Shown in pieces: positions 9,124 to 18,199 of a stretch of 64,000 nt of DNA. This DNA is from Egibacteraceae bacterium (GTDB lineage: Bacteria > Actinomycetota > Nitriliruptoria > Euzebyales > Egibacteraceae). Within the stretch, counting starts at the first letter, position 1; each line of letters starts with the position of its first letter. The stretch covers positions 1 to 64,000 of the forward strand of contig JAUJMS010000004.1 of NCBI GenBank assembly GCA_030446745.1. The letters are read 5' to 3'. Both the position numbers and the translations under genes were made by a program. A model generated the notes under the pieces. The model saw nothing but the letters and a program-made list of their open reading frames with translations. It was not told the DNA's origin and searched no databases.

Positions 9124-10130
9124 ATGGCCGACGTCCACCCAGGAGGTCGTGCCGCCGGACGAAACCAGCCTTACCTGGATCGCGTCGGAGGCGGTCCAGG
9201 CCTTCGACCTGCCTGGCGAGGCCACGCTTCGGCTGCTTCGTCGGGTGAACAACACGGTGTTCGAGGTCGTGCTGGTGGTGAACGGTTCGTGCTGCAGGTG
9301 CACCGACCTCGCCATCGTTCGACGAGCCAGATCGACTCGGAGCTTCGATCCTGTCCGCGATCGGCGGCCGCCTCCAGCAGCATGCGGTTCGCGTACCTGC
9401 GCCGGTTCCAACGTCCGATGGACGCTGGAGCGTGAGAGTCCCGCACCCTGCTGCACCCGGTTCGGGAGAAGGTAATGTTCGTGTGCGTGACCTTCTGACG
9501 TGGGTTGATGGACGGGTTCTGCGACCTGGCGGGGTTTGGGTGAGCGAGCCAGCCACGAGATTGGGCGGCGCTCGTGTTCTCCACGCCGCTGACTGGACGG
9601 GCCGACCTCGGTGTAGTCGACCGCCCGCGATGGGACCTTCGCCGTCCGTTGGGCGATGCGTCCCACCACGCGACGGGTGGGCCTGGCCGGCCGAGAGAGC
9701 GCCTCTCTGATGCCGAGTCGCGCCGGATGACGATGTCATCGAACTAGCCCGTGGACACGTTCAACGTCCTCCAGGCAGAGGGCTATCCAACGGGCATCAT
9801 CCACGGCGACTTCATCCTGCTGAACTGCCACCTGGTGCGGACAACGCCACGGCTGGAGCGTCGGCGTGATCGACTTCGACGACTGCGGCTGGGGCAACCG
9901 GCTGGTTGACCTTGCCCCACTCGTTGAGAACCTTGCGACTCTCGATCGCCTTCGGCTCATCCTCGCCACCCTGGACGGTTACTGCAACAGCTATCAGCTG
10001 CCTCCAGCAGCCGAGATGCACCTCCCACGTTCATGGCCCTTCGGCAAGTGTCGTCGTGCATCTGGCTGGTCTCGCCGACGAAGCGGCCCTTGACGAGACC
10101 AGCGCGAGCTCTTGGCGCCAGCGGCTCAAG
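9124..10130 (+). pseudogene. aminoglycoside-phosphotransferase (APH)-family kinase, frameshifted
   Basis: Segments in order, in different frames: EAVQAFDLPGEATLRLLRRV, NNTVFEV, RFVLQVHRPRHRSTSQIDSE (N-lobe lysine region), LTWVDGRVLRPGGVWVSEPA, GIIHGDFILLNCHL (catalytic HGD) and VIDFDDCGWGNRLVDLAPLV (the DFD metal site). APH/homoserine-kinase-like enzymes share this layout. The key Asp residues survive in the fragments, but several indels break the gene. The real substrate could be an antibiotic or a small metabolite. Confidence 0.6.
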
Positions 10131-10278
10131 ATGATGCGACGATCGCCTTCGCCGAGATCGGTGCCGAAACGTGCTCCCGGTCGCTGAGGTCGCGCAGGGG
10201 CACCGTCACCGCGTCGTCGGCATGAACAGGTAAGGTCGCCGGTTCGCTCACCGCGCGGCCTCCGGTAATGTCCATCGC

Positions 10279-10990
10279 ATGCCTGATGCCATCTTCGAAC
10301 ACCCCCGGCTGGTCGCGATCTACGACGCCCTTGAGGGGACCGCAGCGACCTCGACCTCTACGTCACCATCGCCAGGAGCTGGGGGCCGCGGGCGACGTGG
10401 GTGCAGGACCGGCACTCGCGTTGCTGCTGGTCAACTCCGGGATGGAAGGTCACCAGCGTCGACCCCGCGAGGGGATCTCTCGATATCGCTCGCGCTAAGC
10501 CGGGTGCAGATCAGGTGCGGACTTAGCCAGCACGGCGACGCGACGACGCTGCCGCCCGTGCAGGTTGACCTCGCCACGACGGCCAACGTTGCGCAGGCCA
10601 TCGTCGACCCTGGCGACCGGGAGGCCACGTTGCTGGCGCATTCCGCACTTCGGCCAGGCGGTCATCTTGTCTTCGAAGACGCGCAACCCGACGCTCGAGC
10701 GTGGGGCACTGGAACCGTGCGGAGTCGCACACGGTCACCCATATCGAAGGAGTGGGGGAAGTGGAACGTGGGTAGAGGTCATTGCCGTGGATGGTCCGCT
10801 GGTGACCTTCGCCCACACGTTCGTGTTCGGCACCGACGGACAGGCGTTGACCTCCGACTCCACGCTCCGCTTCCGGGAGCGCGACGAGGTGGGTCATCTC
10901 TGACGAGCACGGGTACGACGTTGTCGGCGTACGCGCGACGCGCCCGATGGCGCGGCCGTGAGTTCGTGTTTCCATTGCGCGACGAGGCCG
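10279..10990 (+). pseudogene. class I SAM-dependent methyltransferase, frameshifted (first of two)
   Basis: Starts MPDAIFEHPRLVAIYDALEG. The SAM-binding motif I region is visible only in pieces (RVLDVGCGTGT-like GRRGCRTGTRVA, then ALLLVNSGMEG). Later come PVQVDLATTANVAQAIVDPG, ALRPGGHLVFE (post-II motif) and VEVIAVDGPLVTFAHTFVFG in alternating frames. This matches the actinobacterial small-molecule methyltransferase pattern. At least five frame changes. Substrate unknown. Confidence 0.55.
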
Positions 10991-11039
10991 CGCGGACGGG
11001 TGCGTCGGCAGCCGGTTGGTGAGCCGTCATACCCACAGG

Positions 11040-11150
11040 CATCGCCGCCGGCCCTTCCGTGTCGTCGCTTGTCCAGCTCGTGGTACGGAAGACGCCGCCG
11101 CAGCGCGCAGCTGCAGAACAGCGGGACGATGGCCATGGGCGGCGTGACAG
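11040..11150 (-). repeat. fragment similar to 12505-12610 in opposite orientation
   Basis: Read on the minus strand this stretch contains CGTCCCGCTGTTC and, further on, TCTTCCG-TACCACGAGCTGG. The same strings, with similar DNA between them, occur on the plus strand around 12515-12580. Both would encode a VPLF...C...YHEL peptide. The two may be remnants of one duplicated small gene. I do not recognise the family. Confidence 0.45.
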
Positions 11151-11491
11151 TGGTCATCCCGGACGGTAGACGGCGGTGCGACAGCGCCGCCAGGCGTGCC
11201 GTGGAGATGGCCGGCAATGTGGGCACGGCAGAGCACCAACCCTCTGATCGATACCCGTGGTGCGACGCGACCCAGAGACGCCGAACGGTCCGACGCGCTT
11301 GCGGTAGTAAAGCCCCACGACGGCGCTGGCAGGATGTGGACGCGGCGCCGCCGCTCCAGCTGCATCGGTCAACTGGCGGAACCTGCGCGGGTTCTTCAAC
11401 GTGGCCTTGCCGCCGTCGTCGTTGTTCCACACGCACGTGGGCCAACCACGATGCGGCAAGATGCCCACATCGCTAGTCGGCGAACGATGGG

Positions 11492-12190
11492 GTGGTTACA
11501 GAGGTTCGATATGACCCGGTCGCCGAATTCTACGTCAACGAGGTCGGCGACCGGGTTGATATCCTGCGACGGCTGCTCTCCTCGCGCTCGCCGACCTCCG
11601 CCAGGGATCTCGCGTACTCGATGTCGCCTGCGGGCAGGGACGCGTGTCGCGAGAGGCCGCGCGTCGGGGCGCGTCCGTCATAGGCATCGGCGTGTCGCAA
11701 CGGCTTGTTGAATCGGCGCGCTGCCGAGCACCATCAGCGTCTGGGGTGCGTTACGTGCAAGGTGACGTGACCGTTCCTACGGTGCTGGACGGAGAATTGT
11801 TCGACGTGGTCCTGTGCAACTTTCGGCTTGTCCGACATCGACGATCTTGACGGCGCCCTCTCGACCCGAAAAGGCGTGCTGCGCCCTCGCGGGACGCCTA
11901 CGTCTTCTCGATCCTGCATCCGTGCTTCCCGGGCTGGGGAGAGCGAGCGTCGTTCATGGCCGACGGCAAGGGCTACTGCGAGGGCTGGTGGCGACCTGAA
12001 ACCGAGCTCAGCGATCCGGCATCGCGTTGGCGCAAACCATCGCACAGTCGCCACGTACGTCAACGCCTTAATACGCAACGACTTGACGGTCGATGAGGTC
12101 GTGGAGCCGGCTCCTCCGGAGGCCTGGACGTTGGCGGAACCCGGAACGCGATCCGGTGCCGACCTTCCTCATCGTCCGGAGCCGATGGAT
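11492..12190 (+). pseudogene. class I SAM-dependent methyltransferase, frameshifted (second)
   Basis: The N-terminus VRYDPVAEFYVNEVGDRVD is followed by GRVSREAARRGASVIGI and VSQRLVESARCRAPSASG (SAM-binding fold, motif I to II). Then come VRYVQGDVTVPTVLDGELFD, VVLCNF (post-I) and VLRPRG, FSILHPCFPGWGER, YCEGWWRPETELS in other frames. It resembles ubiquinone/menaquinone-type small-molecule methyltransferases. Around four frame changes. The nucleotide spacing of motifs is normal, so only small indels separate it from a complete gene. Confidence 0.55.
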
Positions 12191-14484
12191 GCCCGCTTTG
12201 TGATGTCGGAGTTGACCATCTCGCAGTTAAAAGCTCTGGTTCCCCATTCGCTGTGGTCCGACGCTGTCGGCCGGGGCGATGTCGCGGACGCCCGACATGG
12301 AGAGCTGTCGGCGAAAGGGACGAGTGAGCGGCCCTGGAAGCCGAATCGCCCGCGTGTCACAGCGTCGCTGCACCCCACTATGAAGCTCGTGATACGCCTC
12401 GTCCTCGCCCGCCGCGCGTCTCGCCATCGCGCTCGCCCTGGTCCTGCAGATGGCCCGAACACCGAACTTCGGCGAACAGCGTACGCCTCATCACGACGTC
12501 TTGATCCCGCCGATCGCGTCGTCCCGCTGTTCCGTCGCTGCGCCTGGTGCGCGGGTGTCTTCCGCTACCACGAGCTGGCAAGGCGACGCCGGCCTGCGCC
12601 ACCGGTGCGTGTGGTGCCGTCGGCTTACCGCCTTGCCTGCGTACGCCCATCTGCACGGCGATCGTCCCTCGCTGGTGAGGGCAACGCCGACTCCGTGACC
12701 GTTTTCACTCTTGTCGAGCGCCGCGCGCTCAACCGCCGTCTCAACGCTGGACCAGTCGCTGCCATCCTCGTCGTTGATGGTGGACGCCAACACGGCAGAT
12801 CGCCGCTGTTCATGCCGCGACGTTATAGCCGCTGCCGCAGATCCTACGTCCGACCGGGTGCGCTGGGCGTGCGCGGAAACCACTGGACCACCCACCGTCA
12901 ATCGGGTGATCATGGCACTGCTCGCGGAAGGCCCGCTGCGCCAACGGCGGGCCTTCTCCGACGTCTTGGTGATGCCACCTCAGAACGGCTTCACCTGCTG
13001 GCCGCTGATGCAGGGCAAGCATCTGCGACGCAGCATCGGCGACGACTTCTGTGAGCACCGCTCCCAGGAGTTCCGCCGCCGATGCCACGCCGTCACCCAG
13101 CCGGTCTACGCGCCGCCGGCCTTCATCGGAGGCCGGACATGACCCTGTTGCCGTGGCTGCCGTGACCGCGGTCGCGACCACGGTCACGGTGGAAGCTCGC
13201 GTGCAGCTGCGCACCTTCCGCCTTGCACGAACTTCCCTGCTGCGCCATGCTCCTGCTCGGCATGACCGCCTTGGACATCGTCATGGCAGGCGTGCTGATC
13301 AAGGCGTCTTCGCACTACCGGCAACTCCACTCCAACCAGCTACCCGCGTGGATCGCCATCGGGGGCGGAGTCCCTGCGCTGCTGCGCGCTGATCGCTTCA
13401 AGTTGAAGTAGGTAATGCCGTCGTTCATCCCGGCGGTGTACTTCCCTCTCCGCGGCCATTGGAAAGATGAGCTCGACGGCGAGCTGTCGATGTGGCGTCG
13501 AAGTCAGGCCGTCGTTCTTGCCAAGCAAACGGCGAGTGCCCGTGAAGGATGTTGCCAACACCTTTGAAAGCGTAGTTGCGGGGCGTCGGCTGTGGTCACC
13601 CAGCGGAAGCGGGCTTGCGGGAAGGTGCAGGGCGCTCGGGGCGCACGAACAAGCAGGAGCGACTTCTGCGGCTGGCGAATTCGATGTACGACTTCGCGTA
13701 ACTACCGCTCATTCGCCACCACGCGGCTCCGAAAGCGCCTGAAAACGCCGTAGATGACTGGCCGAAGGACTGGCGCGAGGAAGGGTTGTAGTCTGCGCGT
13801 TCGGCGTGCTGCCGACGAGCTCCCGCCAGCACGGCTCAGGCGTTGATGACCGCGTTGTAGAACGTGAACTGCTCGGCCTCCTCAGGGTTGGCGGCGAGTT
13901 CCGCTGATCAGCGTACATCAGCCGGTATCGCGCGCGCAAAAGGAGTAGGGGGACCTCTGCTTCTCGAAGACCGTGGCAAACTCGCCGCAAGACGCCAAGA
14001 TGGCGAGTGGATGCGTCACCGTATTCCGCCGGCATCGATGCGACGCGGGGGCGCATGTCCTCGCGGCGTGCGACGAGAACGGCTGGTCGTCATCTGGTCC
14101 GCGGAAGATGCAGCCGGCAAGTTCTATAGCTTTGATCTCCCGCGCGCGAGGAGCGATGCGGTGGAGGATCTCAACGTCCCTCCTTGAGGCCCCTCTGCAT
14201 TCAGGACGTCAGGCCGAGGAGCGCTGGTCATGGCCCTCCGTCGGCGCGGAGCCGGTGGAAGGGAATCGTCACAGGGGCGGGACCATGCAGCGCCACGATC
14301 TCGGCGCGGACCTCTTCTGGGTCCTCCACCGACAGGCTCGCCGTGCAACTGCACGCCGTGACGTCGAACCTGGCGTCTAGGCGCGGCCGATTCTGGCCAA
14401 GGTTCGCAAGGTCATGTTCTCACCACCGGACAGCATCTGGCCGATCGTCCCGGCGTCACGTCAAGCCGGCACGGCGATCCGTTG
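12191..14484. other. 2.3 kb without recognisable genes (right part of island)
   Basis: I see no protein family I can name here. Around 12505-12610 lies the second copy of the fragment at 11040-11150, with the string RRCAWCAGVFRYHELARR. A 62-codon plus-strand frame at 13223-13411 has one hydrophobic stretch (LLLGMTALDIVMAGVLI). Short minus-strand frames near 14200-14390 and 13820-14000 are suggestive (VTACSCTASLSVEDPEEVRA; ELAANPEEAEQFTFYNAV) but too short or broken to call. Confidence 0.4.
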
Positions 14485-14539
14485 CAATCGTGCCGATATT
14501 CAGATGCGGCTTGGTCCGCTCGAACTTGCTCTTCGCCAT
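14485..14539 (-). pseudogene. tuf 5' remnant (18 codons)
   Basis: From an ATG at 14539 the minus strand reads [20 protein letters not shown], nearly identical to the start of the complete tuf at 7852. It then loses similarity at the point where the GTP-binding loop should begin. It lies upstream-side-on to tRNA-Met copy 2, in the same arrangement as the intact tuf. It is part of the duplicated module, not a functional gene. Confidence 0.85.
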
Positions 14540-14673
14540 GACTCAGACTCCTATGCCAACTGCCGTGTGGGGTCGGTGGTGTGTCGGCCGTTGATGCCGT
14601 CCGGAAGGGGCTTCTTCCGAGCGGCGCGTCCCCTGGAGGACGGGATCAACGGCCGGGTTACATTCGCTGATCG

Positions 14674-14746
14674 TAGCGGCGGGTGGATTCGAACCACCGA
14701 CAACTCGATTATGAGCCGAGTGCTCTAACCCCTGAGCTACGCCGCC
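14674..14746 (-). tRNA. trnM: tRNA-Met (CAT), copy 2
   Basis: Identical in all 73 positions to the tRNA-Met at 7910-7982, with anticodon CAT. The flanking spacers to tuf' and to tRNA-Thr differ in length and sequence from those of copy 1. The duplication is therefore either old or was brought in from a related genome, and only the tRNA has stayed identical. Confidence 0.92.
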
Positions 14747-14784
14747 GCGGGCAGTACGTGCCCCGAGCATCTCGCCGGGACCAG

Positions 14785-14857
14785 AGCCCCCCAACGGAAT
14801 CGAACCGTTGACCTTCTCCTTACCATGGAGACGCTCTGCCGACTGAGCTAGGGGGGC
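14785..14857 (-). tRNA. trnT: tRNA-Thr (GGT), complete copy
   Basis: Minus-strand cloverleaf GCCCCCCTAGCTCAGTCGG, with anticodon arm CTCCATGGTAAGGAG (anticodon GGT), T-arm AACGGTTCGATTCCGTT and acceptor GGGGGGC. No CCA is encoded. It is the only complete copy in the window. Its 3' half is repeated at 8018-8061. Confidence 0.93.
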
Positions 14858-14977
14858 GAAGCCCCGCAAGTATGAAGGCGCGCGCTGGTCGGCTGCAACC
14901 GGGGTGCCTCGGCCACGGCCCTTCGGTACTGCTCAGCCCGATTGGGTAGAGGCACCCCAGCGGACAAAGGAGTACAG

Positions 14978-15874
14978 GTGCCCACGGCGGACGCCAACGG
15001 AATCACACTCGACTTCAGCGAACACGGGCGGCGAGGCGACCCGGCGGTCCTGATGGTGATGGGGCTGGGATCACAGCGCATCGCGTGGCCTGACCAGCTG
15101 CTCGACGGCCTGGTGGACCGAGGCCTGCACGTCATCACGTTCGACAACCGCGATGTCGGCCGTTCGACGGTCTTCGACCACCTTCCCGGCAGCGGTTCGA
15201 TGATCGCCCGGATGATGCGCGGCGACCGGTTCGACCCGCCGTACACACTGGCGGACATGGCGGCCGACGCCGTCGGGCTCCTGGACCACCTGGGCATCGG
15301 TCGCGCCCACGTCGTCGGGGCGTCCATGGGCGCCATGATCGCTCAGCACGTCGCCTTCGGGTGGCCCGACCGCTGCGCGAGCCTGGTGTCGGTGATGTCG
15401 ACGACGGGCGAACGCACGGTCGGCCAGGCCACAGCCGAGGCGACGGACGTTCTGTTCACCCCACCGCCGACGGAGCGAACGGCTTACGTCGAGGACGTCG
15501 TGCGCAAGCGACGCGTCCTGGGGAGCCGGACCCTGTTCGACGAGGACACGACCCGCCTCCTCGCCGGTTTGGCGTTCGACCGGGGGTTGCACCCTGCCGG
15601 CACCACGCGCCAGCTCCTGGCGATCTACGCCGACGGCAACCGCACCGACCGCCTGACCCGGATAACCGCGCCGACGCTAGTGATCCACGGGCGCCACGAC
15701 CCACTCATCGGCGTGTCAGGTGGCGAGGCGACCGCCGCAGCCATACCCGGCGCGCGGCTCCTCGTCCTCGACCAGATGGGACACGACCTTCCGCTCCCGT
15801 TGCTGCCGACCGTGATCGACGCGGTCGCCGACCATGTCCACGCCGCCTCCGACGGCGTGGAGCAGGTCGCCTAA
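14978..15874 (+). CDS. alpha/beta hydrolase
   Basis: Predicted soluble alpha/beta-fold hydrolase of 298 residues, intact. The nucleophile elbow is GASMGA (Ser ~116), the acid lies in HGRHDPL and the catalytic His in MGHDLP. An oxyanion region MVMGLGSQ and FDNRDVGRS are also seen. The pattern resembles the RdmC/esterase group; the real substrate is unknown. GTG at 14978 was chosen for the AAAGGAG five bases before it, over an ATG at 14942 with no such site. It stands alone on the plus strand, next to the tRNA-Thr promoter side. Confidence 0.85.
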   Translation: MPTADANGITLDFSEHGRRGDPAVLMVMGLGSQRIAWPDQLLDGLVDRGLHVITFDNRDVGRSTVFDHLPGSGSMIARMMRGDRFDPPYTLADMAADAVGLLDHLGIGRAHVVGASMGAMIAQHVAFGWPDRCASLVSVMSTTGERTVGQATAEATDVLFTPPPTERTAYVEDVVRKRRVLGSRTLFDEDTTRLLAGLAFDRGLHPAGTTRQLLAIYADGNRTDRLTRITAPTLVIHGRHDPLIGVSGGEATAAAIPGARLLVLDQMGHDLPLPLLPTVIDAVADHVHAASDGVEQVA

Positions 15875-15987
15875 AGGGCGGTCGCCGCCTACAGGCCGAC
15901 CAGGAGTCCCGCACCCGAAGCAGGAATCCGGGCGTCCGCTGCAGAAGAAGACGTCGACGCCCAATCGAATCCCCTCGGAGTTCATCC

Positions 15988-17252
15988 ATGCCCGCATCCT
16001 CCTGGCTGTCCTGACCGCCGCTCTGCTGCTCGGTACCGCACTGCCGGCAGCCGCACATCCCAACGTCTCGCTCGACCCGACGGTGCCGACGGACCTGACG
16101 TACAAGGCGACGGACAACATCGAGCACCTCGGCCGGTTCCCGGAGCACACGGGCGCCGCCGGCGGGACGCTGAGCCCCGACGGAAAGACCTTCTTCATAA
16201 CTGACCCCCGCGGCGTCTTCGCGTACGACACCACCACGCCGGAGACACCCAAGCTGCGCCGCTTCGTGCCGGTGTACCAGCACGGGTCAGGCACGGGCGC
16301 GGCACTGGCCCAGGAGGACCCGAACACCAACGGCAAGATCCTTCTCGTCGACGGTTCGAGCACGCCGTACGGGCTGCCGCAGCTGCAGGTCGTCGACGTG
16401 TCGGACCCGGCCAAGATGAAGGTGCTGTCGAGCGTCGCGGTCACCGACCACACCTGGACGTGTGTGTCCGGGCCTGCTGACGCGGTCACGGGCGAGGTCA
16501 ACAGCTGCGCCTACGCCTACGGACGCACCGGGCACATCGTCGACCTCACCGACCCCGCCGCCGCCAAGCTGCTGCCCAACAAGTGGCGCACCGCCGTGAA
16601 CTGCGCCCAGCGGCTACACCCACGACCTGACGGAGATCCGCCAGGGTCTGGTGATGAGCTCCGGCTCGACCGCCATCCTGATGGACACCCGGCACCCGCA
16701 GCGCCGGTGCGCCTGGCTGCCATCGAGCAGAAGGGCCGCTTCCCCAGCCTGGGCTACAACTCGGTGGTGTGGCGGCCGCGACCCGTACCTGGTGATGGGC
16801 ACCGAGATCGCTCCCTCCGGCTCGACCAGCGCCGCCGGCAGCGACTGCAAGAGCGACAACTCCGTCATCGAGACGTGGGATGCACGCTCCATCGTGACGG
16901 CGGTGGACAACTACCAGCCGGGATGCCGCACGCGGAAGCGTTTGCCGACGCGGCGTTCACCAAGGTCGACAGCTACGACGTCAGCGGGCGTGGGCTGTTC
17001 CTGGACGGCAAGGCCCCGCACACGTCCTGTACTGCGCCCACTGGATGGAGTTGCACCCTGACTTCGCCGGTGGCGGCCTGGTGACGGTCTCCTGTCCGAC
17101 CGCCCCGCAGCGATCGCGGTCGGGTCTCAGTACGTCCCGCCGTCGGCGCTCCACCTGCCCTCGGTGCGCAAGCTTGCCGCCGGCTCGTTCGGTCTCCTGC
17201 TGGTGGCTTCACCATCAAGCGCCGCCGGCGCGGCGCGCCACTGCTCGGCTAG
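15988..17252 (+). CDS. secreted LVIVD-repeat (beta-propeller) surface protein, frameshifted
   Basis: Probably an exported beta-propeller protein fixed to the membrane by its C-terminus. The signal peptide is ILLAVLTAALLLGTALPAAA with Ala-X-Ala before HPNVS. Repeats carrying the LQVVDVSDPAKMKVL and HIVDLTDPAAAKLL pattern are typical of LVIVD domains. Later parts (RQGLVMSSGSTAILMDTR, DARSIVTAVDNYQ, DSYDVSGRGLFLDGKAP, HWMELHPDFAGGGLVTVS) lie in alternating frames. The end rebuilds as a hydrophobic stretch with a KRRRRG tail and TAG at 17252. ATG 15988 needs one C added to keep frame. Function unknown. Confidence 0.7.
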
Positions 17253-17278
17253 CCCAACCGCGGCGGGTCGCGGCGCCC

Positions 17279-17719
17279 TCAGTCGCCGCCCACGAACACG
17301 CAGAACGGGTGTCCGTCAGGATCCGCGTACACGCGCAGCGGCTCCTCGACGTCATCGGAACGGTCAAGCCGCAGTTCGCCGCCCAACGCGAGCACCCGCT
17401 CGTGCACCGCGTCGAGTTCCTCCACGTCGCGCACCGTCAGATCCAGGTGGAGCTGCTGCGGTACGGCCGGGCTGGGCCACGTCGCTGCCGCCAGCCGGTC
17501 GACCTGTTGGAATGCGAGGAAGGGCGTGCCGTCTGCGGCACGCAGGTTGAGCCAGTCCCGTCCAGCGGGGTCGTCGAGCCCAGGCTCCGGCGGTTCGTGC
17601 CCGGGGCGGTAGACGAGGCCGAGTAGTTGCCGCCAGAACTCCGCACTCGCGCGCGCATCGACCGTGTCGAGGACGACCTGGCACAGACGCGGGACTGCCG
17701 CATCACGGTCCGCACTCAC
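17279..17719 (-). CDS. VOC-family (glyoxalase/bleomycin-resistance-like) protein
   Basis: Intact reading frame of 146 residues. The vicinal-oxygen-chelate pattern is visible: RLCQVVLDTVDARASAEFWR, LGLVYRPGHEPPEPG, DWLNLRAADGTPFLAFQQV, HLDLTVRDVEELDAVHERVL and YADPDGHPFCVFV. The substrate cannot be told. The GTG at 17719 overlaps the stop of the PPOX gene (GTGA) and has GGGGGAGG upstream, so the two are translated as a pair. A longer start at 17797 would add 26 residues without family similarity. Confidence 0.8.
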   Translation of the reverse strand: MSADRDAAVPRLCQVVLDTVDARASAEFWRQLLGLVYRPGHEPPEPGLDDPAGRDWLNLRAADGTPFLAFQQVDRLAAATWPSPAVPQQLHLDLTVRDVEELDAVHERVLALGGELRLDRSDDVEEPLRVYADPDGHPFCVFVGGD

Positions 17720-18189
17720 GTCCCCGCCTCCCCCGGCCCAGCCATCTTGCGGTGATCCCACGACGCGACCTTGCTCGGATGCAGCAGGTACGCCCATCGC
17801 TTGCGGGCCTGCGCCTCGAGGTACGCGGAGATCTCGCGCGCAGCGACACCGCCGTACCGCTCGGCGACGGCGCTTCCCACCCGGAGGATCTCGTCGAAAT
17901 CGGCAAGCCGTTCCACGGTCCCGGCCATCTGGACCCCGCGGAGTTGGTCGTAGCCGTCGCCGGTCTCCACCAGGATCGTCGCCCGCCCGTCGCGCTCGAG
18001 GTTGCGCGCCTTCTGCGAGCTGCGATAGGTCCAGAAGCCGACCAGGCCGTCGAACAACGCGTAGTACATCGTCACCAGGTGAGGCGCGCCGTCGGCGCCG
18101 ATGGTCGCCAGCTGCATCTTGTGCGAGCCGGCCAGGAACTGCGCCACCTCCGCGGGCGACATCCGAATCCGTTCCCGCGAGTTGGCCAT
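17716..18189 (-). CDS. PPOX-class (probably F420- or FMN-dependent) oxidoreductase
   Basis: 157 residues, a split-barrel flavin/F420 enzyme. MSPAEVAQFLAGSHKMQLAT, GAPHLVTMYYALFDGLVGFW, YRSSQKARNLERDGRATILV and VQMAGTVERL are the usual blocks of the actinobacterial PPOX-class F420-dependent group. The start is the ATG at 18189 before ANSRERI. It is translationally coupled to the VOC gene. The substrate is unknown. Its 5' neighbour on the same strand is a sigma-linked membrane protein 10 bp upstream. Confidence 0.8.
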   Translation of the reverse strand: MANSRERIRMSPAEVAQFLAGSHKMQLATIGADGAPHLVTMYYALFDGLVGFWTYRSSQKARNLERDGRATILVETGDGYDQLRGVQMAGTVERLADFDEILRVGSAVAERYGGVAAREISAYLEAQARKRWAYLLHPSKVASWDHRKMAGPGEAGT

Positions 18190-18199
18190 CGCCCGGAAA

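Larger units (their letters stand above)
8062..14484. mobile_element. decayed island between duplicated tRNA-Thr/tRNA-Met/tuf-5' modules
   Basis: This 6.4 kb insert is bounded on the left by a tRNA-Thr 3' half. On the right are a tuf 5' fragment, tRNA-Met and complete tRNA-Thr. No reading frame in it is intact over a normal protein length. Recognisable remnants, all on the plus strand, are a GNAT acetyltransferase, an APH-like kinase and two methyltransferases. No integrase, relaxase or transposase was recognised. Bases 8062-8379 hold no gene. They contain an inverted pair CCCCTTG/CAAGGGG and two TGTGCCCC copies (~8158-8200), which might be recombinase arm sites (weak). An assembly error or ordinary duplication are alternatives. 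Confidence 0.55.
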
